DNA of 64,000 nucleotides from an uncultured Porphyromonadaceae bacterium (GTDB lineage Bacteria > Bacteroidota > Bacteroidia > Bacteroidales > Muribaculaceae), in assembly GCA_902461565.1 (NCBI GenBank), contig CABPYL010000012.1, forward strand, positions 13,528-77,527, in the 5' to 3' direction. A program made the position numbers and the translations under genes. The notes under the pieces were generated by a model, which saw only the letters and a program-made list of their open reading frames with translations, ran no database searches and was not told the DNA's origin. Below are positions 50,504 to 60,158 of the stretch, one piece after another (position 1 is the stretch's first letter; each line of letters begins with the position of its first letter).

Positions 50504-52351
50504 TCATTTTTTGTAAGTTGTCGAAATCGTCATGCCGACAATATCGATTGTGATGGTGTATGTCCCGGGCGTTACCACCTTCCACTGGTGGTCGGGACTT
50601 TCCGTATACACTACGTCAGGGTTGGCCACGCCGTTTTCCGATACCTCCACGTCCGCACTCGACGGACGGTAGAACGGTGCCGTGAAATCCTTTATGGTGC
50701 ACGCTTTGAATGTCCCAGCCTTCAGTTCGCCGGTCCATGTGTATGTGCCTTCAGTACCCTCGACATGAGTATATTCCGTTGCATCGTCCAGGCTCCAGCC
50801 CCCGGACGTAGCGGTGCCTATCATATACAGCCGCGGAACAACAGAGACAGCCTCAAGATACTGTGCCGAAAACTTCATGCCCGCAAGGTCGAAAGTCAGA
50901 CGGTATTTGCCGGCCTTCGTAACTGTCCACTTGTCGTCGGGCGACGCCGTGAATACCATAGCATCAGAGCTTGCGCCGTTTTCCGACACTTCAACACCGG
51001 CGCTGGCCGGACGGTAGAACGAAGCCGAGAAATCCAGCTCCTTGCAGGCTTTCATTTCGCCTGTGCCGAGTACACCTTCCCATACGTAGAGGTTCTCTGT
51101 CTTGGTCGTAATCTCGGTAGCGTTGTCAAGGCTCCAGCCACCGGGAGTGGCATCCCCGATAATATACAGCGATGGATATGTTTCTTCGGCGTTCAGGTAC
51201 ACGGCATCGAAGGTCATTTCGGTGGTGTTGAATGTCAGACGATATCTGCCTGCTGTGGTAACAAGCCATTTATCATCGGGACTTTCGGTGAGCACCATCT
51301 CGTGGGACGCCACACCTGTTTCGGAAATTGCACAGTCGGGGGTTGCAGGACGGTAGAAAGCAGCCTCGAAATCCTTTACAGAGCTTGCTTTCAGCGATCC
51401 GCGTCCAAGATTACCTTCCCATACAAACAGCCCGTCGTTGTCTTTGGCGGCTTCGATAACAGTAGCGGCATCCCAGCTCCATCCGCCTTCCGTAGCCTCC
51501 CCTATCATATACAGCTTAGGGGTCGGCTTATAAGAACCGGTATATTCGCACGCTATCGTATAGTGTTCCAGATCGAAGGTAAGACGGTAGATACCAGGTT
51601 CTTCAACAACCCACTTGTAGTCCGGTGCGGTGGTATATACAAAGTCTGTAGCCTCTACACCGGAGCTGCTTATCTTGCAGCCGTCGGACGACGGACGTAC
51701 GAACGACACATCCCAGCTCCCGGGCGTAGCGCAGGCTTTCAGTTCGCCTGCATCAAGCGTGCCTTCATATACGAAGACATATTCCGACTTCTTCTCGAGG
51801 GCTGTTGGCTCGTCGATGTTCCAGCCGTTGGGTGTTGCGCTGCCGACGATATACAAAGTCTCGGTCTTGATAGGTACAATCTCCGGCGCATCTGCATCCC
51901 GGACAAAATCGGCACTCATAAGCCAGTTGCGGAGGTCGAATTTAAGGCTGTAGATGCCTTTGTCTACAACTTTCCATTTGTCATCCGGATCTCCGGCATG
52001 CATGGCGAATGCTGTTTCGGCAACACCCTCCCTTCCGATTTCGGAATTGGCGGCGGTAGGACGGATGAATGGAGCGTCCCAGCTGCCTGTGGTGAGGCAA
52101 AGCTTCATTTCACCGGGGTTAAGCTGACCTTCCCATGTAAAAACCAGCGGGTCCTCCTCCGTGGCAGTCAGGGGGGTGGGGCTGTCGATACTCCAGCCGT
52201 TGGGCGTGGCGTCGCCGACAAGATACAGTGCCGATGTCTTGATTGGCAGATTGCCGTCGATGATAATAAGATCTTTCTCGCCATCGCAGCACGTCAGAAG
52301 CAGCGACGCGCACAATGCGGAAAATATCGTGAATATATTCTTTAGTTTCAT
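50504..52351 (-). CDS. SusE/F-type surface lipoprotein with five tandem binding domains
   Basis: Protein of 615 residues, lipobox LLLTC. Five repeats of ~105 residues start at about 42, 166, 280, 395 and 508. Each opens with LY(L/I/M)(V/I)G-x-AT-x-GGW or NGW and contains an FYRP/FIRP motif, then a (D/Y)KWxV-x-x-x-G-x-Y-x-(L/I)-x-(F/I)D close. This is the SusE/SusF module, which binds starch on the cell surface; SusF of B. thetaiotaomicron has three binding domains. Repeats 3-5 are closest to each other, so expansion by internal duplication is likely. It lies between susD and the hydrolases. Confidence 0.88.
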   Translation of the reverse strand: MKLKNIFTIFSALCASLLLTCCDGEKDLIIIDGNLPIKTSALYLVGDATPNGWSIDSPTPLTATEEDPLVFTWEGQLNPGEMKLCLTTGSWDAPFIRPTAANSEIGREGVAETAFAMHAGDPDDKWKVVDKGIYSLKFDLRNWLMSADFVRDADAPEIVPIKTETLYIVGSATPNGWNIDEPTALEKKSEYVFVYEGTLDAGELKACATPGSWDVSFVRPSSDGCKISSSGVEATDFVYTTAPDYKWVVEEPGIYRLTFDLEHYTIACEYTGSYKPTPKLYMIGEATEGGWSWDAATVIEAAKDNDGLFVWEGNLGRGSLKASSVKDFEAAFYRPATPDCAISETGVASHEMVLTESPDDKWLVTTAGRYRLTFNTTEMTFDAVYLNAEETYPSLYIIGDATPGGWSLDNATEITTKTENLYVWEGVLGTGEMKACKELDFSASFYRPASAGVEVSENGASSDAMVFTASPDDKWTVTKAGKYRLTFDLAGMKFSAQYLEAVSVVPRLYMIGTATSGGWSLDDATEYTHVEGTEGTYTWTGELKAGTFKACTIKDFTAPFYRPSSADVEVSENGVANPDVVYTESPDHQWKVVTPGTYTITIDIVGMTISTTYKK

Positions 52352-52371
52352 GTCTGTGGTATTATTTGGCG

Positions 52372-54099
52372 TTATCTGCTGTAACCCGGATTCTGAACGA
52401 GTATTGAATTAGAGTTGAGGATTGTGCGTGTAATGGGGAATAGCGCCGTGTGGTCATCCTGGTCGGGTGTCTTGTCCCACCACCGGCCGCTGTTGAATTT
52501 GCCGAAACGGATAAGGTCAATGCGGCGGCGCCCCTCGGCAAAGAATTCGCGGCCCCATTCAGCAAGCATCTCTTTCTCATCAAAACGTACATTGCCTTCG
52601 GGAGAATATAGCACTGCGTCATAGTTTTCTTCCGGATAGTTGCGGCGGCGTACCGAATTCAGAAGTTTCGCAGCACCGTCGCGGTCGCCGGAGCGCAGTT
52701 TACATTCGGCCAGTGAATAGATTATTTCTGGCAGACGGATTTCTGTGTAGTCGCTTTCGAGCTGTTCGGTTTCGTTGTCCGAGTAGAATGGATATTTCAC
52801 AAAATGCCATCCCGAATTGTGGTCTCCGTTACGCAGGGTACTTGTCTTGTCGGCAGGCCATTTGTCGGGGGCCATACCCTGGAAGTTACCTACTGCATCG
52901 CGGAGATAAAGGTCGTAGGGCTGCTCGGGTGCGCGTAGTTTCTTTGTGTTGCCGCTTTCGTCGGTATATTCAAGATAGCCGAAGAGGAACAGACCCTCGC
53001 GGCTGTTGTCGCCGTGGTTGCGGTAGAATTTCATACGCTCGTCGCCGGGATACTTGCGGAAATTCTGTACAGGCATCCCAAGCTCATAGTCATATAACTG
53101 ACCATTGAGGTCGTAACTTGGCGAGGCGGCATATTTGGTGTTGTGGCCTACTCCCGACTTGGTATCGTCGAAGAACACGGCAGCCTTGGCGGGTACTGTC
53201 CACGCATACATGTCGCCGTCATAGTGCCAGTGAGTATAGCCTTTCGACCCCGGGAAACCGAAGATCACTTCATCGCAGTTGTCGTTGTCCCAGTCAAAAG
53301 CGGCGTCCCAGCGGTCAGCGAGAGCATAGTCGCCGTAGTCCCCGCGGAGAATGGCCTCTGCTATTGTGGCACAGTCGTCATAGCGGTCTTCGCCGATATA
53401 TACCCCGGCGTTGAGGTACAGACGCACCAGCAGTGAAGCTGCAGCAGCCTGCGTCCACTGGCCCTGGATCGAGGCGTTAGTGCCCAGGCCGGTTTTCTTG
53501 ATCAGCAATGTCGTGCAGTCCTTGAGCTCGCTTTCGATGAAGTTGAAGACTTCTGCAGGCTCCACTTGTTTGGTAAGCGGTTTATCGCTGTAAGTGGTTA
53601 CCAATGGTATGTTGCGGAATGCGTCGAGCAGACGGATATAGAACCAGGCGCGCAGCGCGCGGCACTGCGCCTTGAGGTTGTCGAACTCGAGTTGCGAGAA
53701 GCCGAAACGCTCGGGAGTGAAGCGGCTCAGGTCTTCTATCACAAGATTACACTGCATTATGCCCTGAAAACAACCGTTCCATTCTGTCTGGGCCTCCCCG
53801 AGGTCGTCAACTGTCCATGTATGGTAGTGAAGACGTTCCCATTTGCCGCCGTCGTACCACCATCCGTCGCGCGTCGGGGTTATGAGCTGGTCCGCGGTAA
53901 GCTCGTTAAGCACATGACGGCTCTGTATGCTCCAGTACGCATGCTCGAATGGTCGGAATGTGGCGCGGATCACATCCATCTTGGTGTTGTAGTAGTTTTC
54001 CGAACCGACCTGGTCGTAGAGAGTCTCGTTCAGGTCGGTGCAGCTGCCAAGCGTCAGCACTGACAATGCTACAGCCGCTATTTTATTTATATATTTCAT
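52372..54099 (-). CDS. SusD/RagB-family nutrient-binding lipoprotein
   Basis: Protein of 575 residues with lipobox TLGSC. The classical SusD signatures are present: DLNETLYDQVGSENY near the N-terminus, LKAQCRALRAWFYIRLLDAFRNIPLVT, and the C-terminal EMLAEWGREFFAEGRRRIDLIRFGKF, with ILNSNSILVQNPGY as the end. It covers the SusC barrel and captures the oligosaccharide. It follows the SusC gene by 19 bp. Confidence 0.95.
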   Translation of the reverse strand: MKYINKIAAVALSVLTLGSCTDLNETLYDQVGSENYYNTKMDVIRATFRPFEHAYWSIQSRHVLNELTADQLITPTRDGWWYDGGKWERLHYHTWTVDDLGEAQTEWNGCFQGIMQCNLVIEDLSRFTPERFGFSQLEFDNLKAQCRALRAWFYIRLLDAFRNIPLVTTYSDKPLTKQVEPAEVFNFIESELKDCTTLLIKKTGLGTNASIQGQWTQAAAASLLVRLYLNAGVYIGEDRYDDCATIAEAILRGDYGDYALADRWDAAFDWDNDNCDEVIFGFPGSKGYTHWHYDGDMYAWTVPAKAAVFFDDTKSGVGHNTKYAASPSYDLNGQLYDYELGMPVQNFRKYPGDERMKFYRNHGDNSREGLFLFGYLEYTDESGNTKKLRAPEQPYDLYLRDAVGNFQGMAPDKWPADKTSTLRNGDHNSGWHFVKYPFYSDNETEQLESDYTEIRLPEIIYSLAECKLRSGDRDGAAKLLNSVRRRNYPEENYDAVLYSPEGNVRFDEKEMLAEWGREFFAEGRRRIDLIRFGKFNSGRWWDKTPDQDDHTALFPITRTILNSNSILVQNPGYSR

Positions 54100-54118
54100 C
54101 TTTCCGTGTTTTTAATGA

Positions 54119-57109
54119 TTAGAAATCGATCTGCAGACCGGCTATGAACTGGCGTGTCGAGGGATAGTATGTTCTTGATCCCTGTGCGCCGGGTTGGAGG
54201 CCGTTGACCTGATAGGTGGACGGATCGACACCACTGAACTTAGTGATGGTGAATACATTCTTAACCGTGCCGAAGACTCTTATCTTATTGAGGAATCTCC
54301 ACGACGGTACGTTCAGCGTATAGCCGAGCGTTATCATGTCAAGCTTGAAATAATCGCCGTGCTCCAGAAAATAGTCGGTAACGACCGTCGTGGTGTTGGG
54401 CGATATGTCAAAATTCTTGCCGTAGGCTTTGCGGAGCACGTTGCCCGTAAAGTTGCGGGTGCCGTAGTAGAAATCATGAATATTGAAGATATCGAAGCCG
54501 AATGCGCCACGGAAAAACAGAGCCAGGTCAAAATTGCGGTAACGGAAATTGTGGCTCGTTGACATTGTGAACTTAGGCATGCCGTTGCCGACAATCTGAC
54601 GGTCCTCGTCAGTAGCCTGCGAGGCACGGATTATGTCACCCTCGCGATCATATACCAGCCATTCGCCTTCATTGGTGATACCGGCATATTTCCACATGTA
54701 GAAGTTGCCCAGCGATTTGCCTTTCTCTATACGCTGAAGGTTGTAGTACGGGTACGGATCCTGCGTGCCGCAGATATTGTAATAGTCCTGGCCTACATAT
54801 TCCGAATTGCTGAAGTCCACAAACTTGTTGCTCATCACGGTTCCGATGATGTTGAAGTTATAGTCGAAATCCTTGGTCTGTACGGCATTGAAGCTGAGGT
54901 CGAACTCAAAGCCGGTGTTTTTCATTGTTCCCACGTTCACAAAGGTCTCGTCGTGGATGTTCGGCGGAACCGGAACCTTGTAATTGCCTAACAGATCCTG
55001 CTGACGGCGGTTGAAGTAGTTTAGCGAGCCATAGATACGGTTGTTGAGAACCGAGAAATCAAGACCGATGTTCCAGTTCTTGCCTTTCTCCCATTTAAGG
55101 TCGGGGTTTACGTTTTTGCCCGGTCCCCATACCTGGAAATATTTGCCGTTGTAATAGTAGTAGCCGAAACCGCCCATAGTGTTGATGGACAGATAGCTGC
55201 CGAAGTCCTGGTTACCAGTTACACCGTAGTCGGCGCGGATTTTGAGGTCGTTGAGCCATTCCACACCCTTCAGGAACGATTCTTCCGAAATTCGCCAGCC
55301 GGCGGATACTGCGGGGAAATCGCCCCATTTGTGGTTCTTGCCGAACTTGGAAGAACCTTCGTGGCGCAGCGATGCGGTGAAAAGATATTTGCCTTTGTAG
55401 TCGTAGCTTACGCGGCCGAAGAACGAAATCAGTTTGGCATCGTTCTTGTAGCTGCTCATCATCACTTCGCCCTCTTCCTGTGCCCATTCTCCAGAGCCGA
55501 GGTTGTCGGCCCCGAGACCGTTGTTGGGGAAGTCTTTATTTTCGGCAGAAAAGCCCGAATACTGCGAATATTGGTACGAATAACCGGCCATTGCCTTGAT
55601 GTTGTGCGCCTCGGCGAGGCGAACGCTGTAGTTGGTCAGCCACTCAAGGATATACTGTCGCTCCTTCGAGTAGCTCCGGCTTGCCTCACCTTCATGGCCG
55701 TTGTTGATACACTGGGTGCTCGTCGACGGACGGAACCAGGAATTGTTGTTATCGTACTGATGGTCTGCAAACATGATCTGGGTGGACAGATTGTGGTCGC
55801 TTACACCGTCCTTGCTAAGAAGTGGCAGCAAATTCAGCTTTAGGGTCCCGTCCCAGTCAAGAAGTTTGGTGTCGGCATGATCCTTTTCCAGCTTCTGGCG
55901 TTCCACTGGGTTGCTGCCTGCTATCTGTCCGAAGAAATTATAGTATTGGCTCGGGTTCTCCGGATCCATCAGAGGCGTGGTCGGGTTGGCTTCCAGCGCA
56001 TCCTTGAATACGCCCCAGTCAGCATTGTCGCGGTAAATGATACGCGGAGCAACGTTCATACTGATTGTGAACAGTCCGCCCTTGGTGGTATGCATCACCG
56101 AAGCGCGTGCGCCGTATTCCTCTCGGGAGGACCGCAGATCCACACCGTTAGCATCGCGGTAGTCGGCACTCACGCGGTAGTTGCTCCGATCGTTGCCTCC
56201 GCTAACAGTGAGCGTGTGCTGCATGGTGAAACCTGTACGCGACACCGCATCGAGCCAGTCAAGGTTGCCCCCGAGGTTCACTCCGCGGTCGCCCCAGCCA
56301 AGACGCACATCGCGGTAGTCCTGAGCGTCCATCATTTTAAGCTCGCGCTTGATCTTGTCCCACGAAAGCGTGGCCGAGTAGGATGTATGGGTGGCTCCAT
56401 CCTTGCTGCCCTTCTTCGTCGTTACAAGGATTACACCGTTACTGCCCCGGGTACCATAGATAGCCGACGCGGCGCCATCCTTCAGAATGTCGAACGACGC
56501 TATATCGTTCGGATTTATATTGGTCAGATTTCCGCCGGGCACGCCGTCTATTACAATCAGAGGACCAAGACCGGCCGAGCGCGACGATACGCCGCGGATC
56601 TGGATGCTCGCCTGATTGTTCGGGTCGCCGGCGCCTGTATTGGTGATGGAGACGCCTGGCACTTTGCCCTGAATCATCATCGAGGGGTCGAGCGTGCTCA
56701 CTGTAAGGAAGTCTTTCTCTCCCACGTGCGAAATGGCCGAGGTTAGCTCTTTCTTGTCCATCGTACCGTAGCCGATTACTACTACTTCGTTGAGCACTTC
56801 GGAATTTTCCTTAAGCACGACATTGATGCTGGTACGGCCTCGCACAGCCTCCTGGGCTGTTACATAACCGACGTACGAAAATTGTAATTTTCCCTTGGCA
56901 TCGACCTGTATGGTGTAATTGCCGTCGATGTCTGTGGTGGCGCCGGTTTTTGTACCGGGAACTGTAACACTCACCCCGATTAGTGGCTCGCCGCCTTCAT
57001 CGGTAACGCTGCCGGTAACGTTCAACGTCTGCGCCTGCGCATAATGCGCTCCGGTAAGCAGAGTGAGCAACAGCAGCAAGTACTGAAACTTGTCTTTACG
57101 TTTTAACAT
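54119..57109 (-). CDS. SusC/RagA-family TonB-linked outer-membrane transporter
   Basis: Protein of 996 residues. It has an intact signal peptide (YLLLLLTLLTGAHYAQAQ), carboxypeptidase-D-like regulatory domain (NVTGSVTDEGGEPLIGVSV), SusC box LNEVVVIGYGTMDKKELTSAIS, plug with VIDGVPGG and TRGSNGVILVTTKKG, and a beta-barrel ending RQFIAGLQIDF. It imports the glycan captured by SusD. It is the first gene of the minus-strand PUL, with a consensus promoter 46 bp upstream and the SusR-like regulator next to it. Confidence 0.96.
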   Translation of the reverse strand: MLKRKDKFQYLLLLLTLLTGAHYAQAQTLNVTGSVTDEGGEPLIGVSVTVPGTKTGATTDIDGNYTIQVDAKGKLQFSYVGYVTAQEAVRGRTSINVVLKENSEVLNEVVVIGYGTMDKKELTSAISHVGEKDFLTVSTLDPSMMIQGKVPGVSITNTGAGDPNNQASIQIRGVSSRSAGLGPLIVIDGVPGGNLTNINPNDIASFDILKDGAASAIYGTRGSNGVILVTTKKGSKDGATHTSYSATLSWDKIKRELKMMDAQDYRDVRLGWGDRGVNLGGNLDWLDAVSRTGFTMQHTLTVSGGNDRSNYRVSADYRDANGVDLRSSREEYGARASVMHTTKGGLFTISMNVAPRIIYRDNADWGVFKDALEANPTTPLMDPENPSQYYNFFGQIAGSNPVERQKLEKDHADTKLLDWDGTLKLNLLPLLSKDGVSDHNLSTQIMFADHQYDNNNSWFRPSTSTQCINNGHEGEASRSYSKERQYILEWLTNYSVRLAEAHNIKAMAGYSYQYSQYSGFSAENKDFPNNGLGADNLGSGEWAQEEGEVMMSSYKNDAKLISFFGRVSYDYKGKYLFTASLRHEGSSKFGKNHKWGDFPAVSAGWRISEESFLKGVEWLNDLKIRADYGVTGNQDFGSYLSINTMGGFGYYYYNGKYFQVWGPGKNVNPDLKWEKGKNWNIGLDFSVLNNRIYGSLNYFNRRQQDLLGNYKVPVPPNIHDETFVNVGTMKNTGFEFDLSFNAVQTKDFDYNFNIIGTVMSNKFVDFSNSEYVGQDYYNICGTQDPYPYYNLQRIEKGKSLGNFYMWKYAGITNEGEWLVYDREGDIIRASQATDEDRQIVGNGMPKFTMSTSHNFRYRNFDLALFFRGAFGFDIFNIHDFYYGTRNFTGNVLRKAYGKNFDISPNTTTVVTDYFLEHGDYFKLDMITLGYTLNVPSWRFLNKIRVFGTVKNVFTITKFSGVDPSTYQVNGLQPGAQGSRTYYPSTRQFIAGLQIDF

Positions 57110-57154
57110 ATGAGAAATGGAATAATTAGATTTCAGGTTTTAAGGTTTTCAATG

Positions 57155-57186
57155 CAAAATTAGGACTAAAGATGCCTATAGTCAAC
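57155..57186 (-). promoter_or_regulatory. Promoter of the second PUL (susC)
   Basis: Minus strand: GTTG (57183-57186), 20 bp, TAATTTTG (57155-57162). Confidence 0.65.
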
Positions 57187-57278
57187 GGCCAAAGTTCAAA
57201 ATGTAGTAAATTTAAAGAAATTAATTATTGATAATGAGTGTATTGAGTTGTTTCGACACGCGTAAAAATATAGCGTAA

Positions 57279-58970
57279 TTATAGTGTATCTGGCGAACTT
57301 CCTGCTTTATTGCTACCTTTGCGGCGACCTATCTGGGCTACTTCCTGCTCCAGAAGATTGCGGTCGCCGAGAGCTTTGTTGCGCACGCGCGTGCGATAGT
57401 TGTATATGGTAGTGAGCGAATAGCGCAGGAATTTGGCAATACGGTCGCTGTCGGTTATCCCCAGACGTATCAGCGCGAAAATGCGTAGTTCCGCGTTAAG
57501 GCAGCCTTCTTTTTTCGGAAGTATAGCCTCCTGCGGTTGCAGCAGTCTGTTGAAATCTTCCACAAAAGTGGGGAACAGACTCAGGAAGGATTTGTCGAAC
57601 TGCTCGTAGAACGTCTTAAGTTCGTCATCGACCATTGCCGACGATTTAACGGTCTTTTTAAGTTCGTCGATTTTGCCGGCGTTAAGGTACTTCCCTACAG
57701 TCTTGCGGTAGGTGTCGAGCTTGTCGATATATTCAAGGCACTGGTCCATGTAGCGGCCGATATACAGTTCCTTCATCTCCGAGATCTCGGCGATAGCACT
57801 GTTGGCGTCAGACAACTCATCGTTGGACGTCTTCAGACGTTTGGCCAGCTCGTTAAGTTTCTGGTAGGCGTCCTCCGTTTCCTTGCGGGCGCGTGATATC
57901 TTCTGCATCTGACGCCGCGTGTTTATAAGCAGAACTATAAGCACCACAAACATAACCGTAATTGCCCCCACTGCCATCATGAGCGTCCGTTTCTGGGTCT
58001 GAACAGTCTCAACATACCGGGCGTTCAGCTTGGGATAGAAATTGTTAATCTCTATAATTCTCTGCCGCGCGTTGCACGCCACCGCGTCGTCCAGAGCCAT
58101 AGTCATCAGCTTGTAGGCCCGGTCTAAATCGCCCTCTTCATATATCATCATCGCCAGATCGCCCACCGAAGCATATTCCCGGACGCACGATTTAAGGTCC
58201 GAGATACTCGAACGCAGCAACTGCTCCTTCCGGTGCTTTTTGTCGCCGAGAAGATTATAAGAGTCCGCAAGGGTCCACGCAAACATAGCCATGTCATGCT
58301 CTCCCAGAGCCACAGAATCGATATACGCTTTAAGCACCTCCACTGCCCCGCCGGGGTCGCCGGTATGGTTCATCTTGTCTGCCATCGAGATTATATAAGG
58401 CAACGAGCCGGAAAAATTCACTGCCATCAGAGAATCGCGGTAGTTATTGGTGAGTGCTTGATAATAGGCCCGCTCAGGCGCAAAAGCCGCATAGTCGGCA
58501 ATACGCCCGCACAAAGTGCGTTTTACGTGGAAATAATGCGGCAGCAGATACTCCGGTACATCGCTGCCTTGCATCGGCTCGATAATTCTGGAGGCTTCCG
58601 TGTACATACCCACCGCACAGAATATATTGGCCGAGTTAAGCTGCGCATGCACAATCATATTCCTGTTGCCCGTTTTCTCGGCAAGGGCCAGCTGTCGCAT
58701 GCAGATACTGTGGGCGGAATCGGTATTGAAAGACAGATACTCGTTGTACAGGTCGTTCATCACATTGAAGCGCGATTCGGCGTCATTCGCTGATCCTAAT
58801 CGGCAGTACAGATCCAGCAGTGTCGCTTCTTTTTCGGCAAGATATATCTCACGCTGACGAATCACCTCGTTCAGCTCGCGGTCGAGCGAATCGAGTGTAC
58901 TGTCCAACGCCCCGAAACTCATAGCCACGGAGAAAACAAGAAACAATGCCATTGTAAAGAGGAGCCTCAT
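57279..58970 (-). CDS. SusR-like membrane-spanning PUL regulator (DUF6377-type)
   Basis: Protein of 563 residues. A signal peptide is followed by a periplasmic TPR-like helical domain (about 20-325), one transmembrane helix (about 328-348, MMAVGAITVMFVVLIVLLIN), a coiled-coil (about 350-400) and a cytoplasmic C-terminal helix-turn-helix (IFALIRLGITDSDRIAKFLRYSLTTIYNYRTRVRNKAL). The arrangement is that of SusR, which senses maltose and activates the sus operon. It lies directly upstream of the PUL on the same strand, with its own promoter that leaves no leader. I infer control of the adjacent susC operon. Confidence 0.82.
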   Translation of the reverse strand: MRLLFTMALFLVFSVAMSFGALDSTLDSLDRELNEVIRQREIYLAEKEATLLDLYCRLGSANDAESRFNVMNDLYNEYLSFNTDSAHSICMRQLALAEKTGNRNMIVHAQLNSANIFCAVGMYTEASRIIEPMQGSDVPEYLLPHYFHVKRTLCGRIADYAAFAPERAYYQALTNNYRDSLMAVNFSGSLPYIISMADKMNHTGDPGGAVEVLKAYIDSVALGEHDMAMFAWTLADSYNLLGDKKHRKEQLLRSSISDLKSCVREYASVGDLAMMIYEEGDLDRAYKLMTMALDDAVACNARQRIIEINNFYPKLNARYVETVQTQKRTLMMAVGAITVMFVVLIVLLINTRRQMQKISRARKETEDAYQKLNELAKRLKTSNDELSDANSAIAEISEMKELYIGRYMDQCLEYIDKLDTYRKTVGKYLNAGKIDELKKTVKSSAMVDDELKTFYEQFDKSFLSLFPTFVEDFNRLLQPQEAILPKKEGCLNAELRIFALIRLGITDSDRIAKFLRYSLTTIYNYRTRVRNKALGDRNLLEQEVAQIGRRKGSNKAGSSPDTL

Positions 58971-58974
58971 GCCA

Positions 58975-59005
58975 CAAAATTAATTATTATATCGCAAACC
59001 GCAAC
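58975..59005 (-). promoter_or_regulatory. Promoter of the SusR-like gene, apparently leaderless
   Basis: Minus strand: GTTG (59002-59005), 19 bp, TAATTTTG (58975-58982). The -7 box ends 4 bp before the ATG at 58970. Confidence 0.65.
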
Positions 59006-59074
59006 GTTTTTCGTTGAGCAAATACTACTTTATTTGCTGTTTATATCTATCTTTGCTGCCAAAGAACCCATATT

Positions 59075-60121
59075 ATGATATATAAAATCTTTGCTGTTGT
59101 TGCAGCGCTCACGTTTGGGATAATGCCTTCTGCGGCTTGTTCGTCGATGATTGTGTCCGGTTCCCGCACGGCCTCAGGCCGCCCGATGATTTGGAAACAC
59201 CGCGACACTTCCGCCAAAAACAATTTTCTATACCGCGTTGAAAAGGAGGGACGGATCGGCTACGTCGGCCTGTTCAACGGAGGCGATTCGTTGGTTTTGG
59301 ACGAAGCTTGGATGGGTATGAACGACGAAGGATTCGCAATTATCAACACCGTAGCATACAATCTGCCGGAGAATAAACCCGACTGGATAGACCGCGAAGG
59401 CTATGTGATGGCACAGGCATTGGAAACCTGCCGCACCGTCAACGATTTCGAAAACATGCTTCTTGCGCTTCCGAAACCGATGGGCGTACGCACATGTTTC
59501 GGCGTTCTCGACGCCGAGGGCAATGGCGCATATTTCGAGACCGACGACTACAACATTGTACGCTTTAACCTCGACGAGGCACGCGACGGCGTGCTCATTC
59601 GCACAAACTACGCTTACAGCGGCACCCCCGACAATGGCATGGGCTACATCCGGCACAATAACGTACGTGAGATACTGAAAGCGCAGATAGAAACAGGCAG
59701 TCTTTCGCCGGCATCGTTTGTAGATGGTGTTAGCCGCTCGTTCTATCACTCGCTGACCGGTTCCGACGCCCTCGAAACGGATGCGGAATGGATTATCGAC
59801 CAGGATTTTGTTCCCCGGCACTCGTCTACAGCCTCCATTGTTGTGGAGGGACTGTTGCCCGGAGAAAAACCGGACGTAATGCGCATGTGGGCAGTATTGG
59901 GCTATCCTCCCTGCTCGCACGCCGTGAAAGTAGGACTGCACGACATCCCTGCCGGCGTCTCTGCTACGCCCGGGCATCCCCGAAGCACTATCAACGAGGA
60001 AGCCGACGAACTAAAAAAACTCGTATTTCCCATAACCCGCGGCAGCGGCCGGCACTATATCAGCGTCCGGGCTCTCCGCGAAATCAACGCCTCCACACGC
60101 CTCAGTTCCGAATGCCGCTAA
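59075..60121 (+). CDS. Secreted Ntn-hydrolase (linear amide/peptidase C45-like)
   Basis: Protein of 348 residues. A signal peptide precedes Cys22 in SAACSSMIVSG, which would be the N-terminal nucleophile after cleavage. RPMIWKHRDTS and GMNDEGFAIINT fit Ntn hydrolases related to choloylglycine hydrolase and acyl-CoA:6-aminopenicillanate acyltransferase. It would cleave a linear amide; bile-salt or acyl-amino acid substrates are only guesses. A TATCTTTG (59048-59055) is a possible -7 box. It is convergent with the aldo/keto reductase gene and stands alone. Confidence 0.82.
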   Translation: MIYKIFAVVAALTFGIMPSAACSSMIVSGSRTASGRPMIWKHRDTSAKNNFLYRVEKEGRIGYVGLFNGGDSLVLDEAWMGMNDEGFAIINTVAYNLPENKPDWIDREGYVMAQALETCRTVNDFENMLLALPKPMGVRTCFGVLDAEGNGAYFETDDYNIVRFNLDEARDGVLIRTNYAYSGTPDNGMGYIRHNNVREILKAQIETGSLSPASFVDGVSRSFYHSLTGSDALETDAEWIIDQDFVPRHSSTASIVVEGLLPGEKPDVMRMWAVLGYPPCSHAVKVGLHDIPAGVSATPGHPRSTINEEADELKKLVFPITRGSGRHYISVRALREINASTRLSSECR

Positions 60122-60158
60122 AGGCACCTCTCCACTTTTCGCTCTCCGCTCTACACTC

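Noticed and set aside
50588..52345. 585-codon plus-strand open frame opposite the SusE/F gene
   Set aside because: It mirrors the internal repeats of the real gene on the other strand and has no recognisable protein features.
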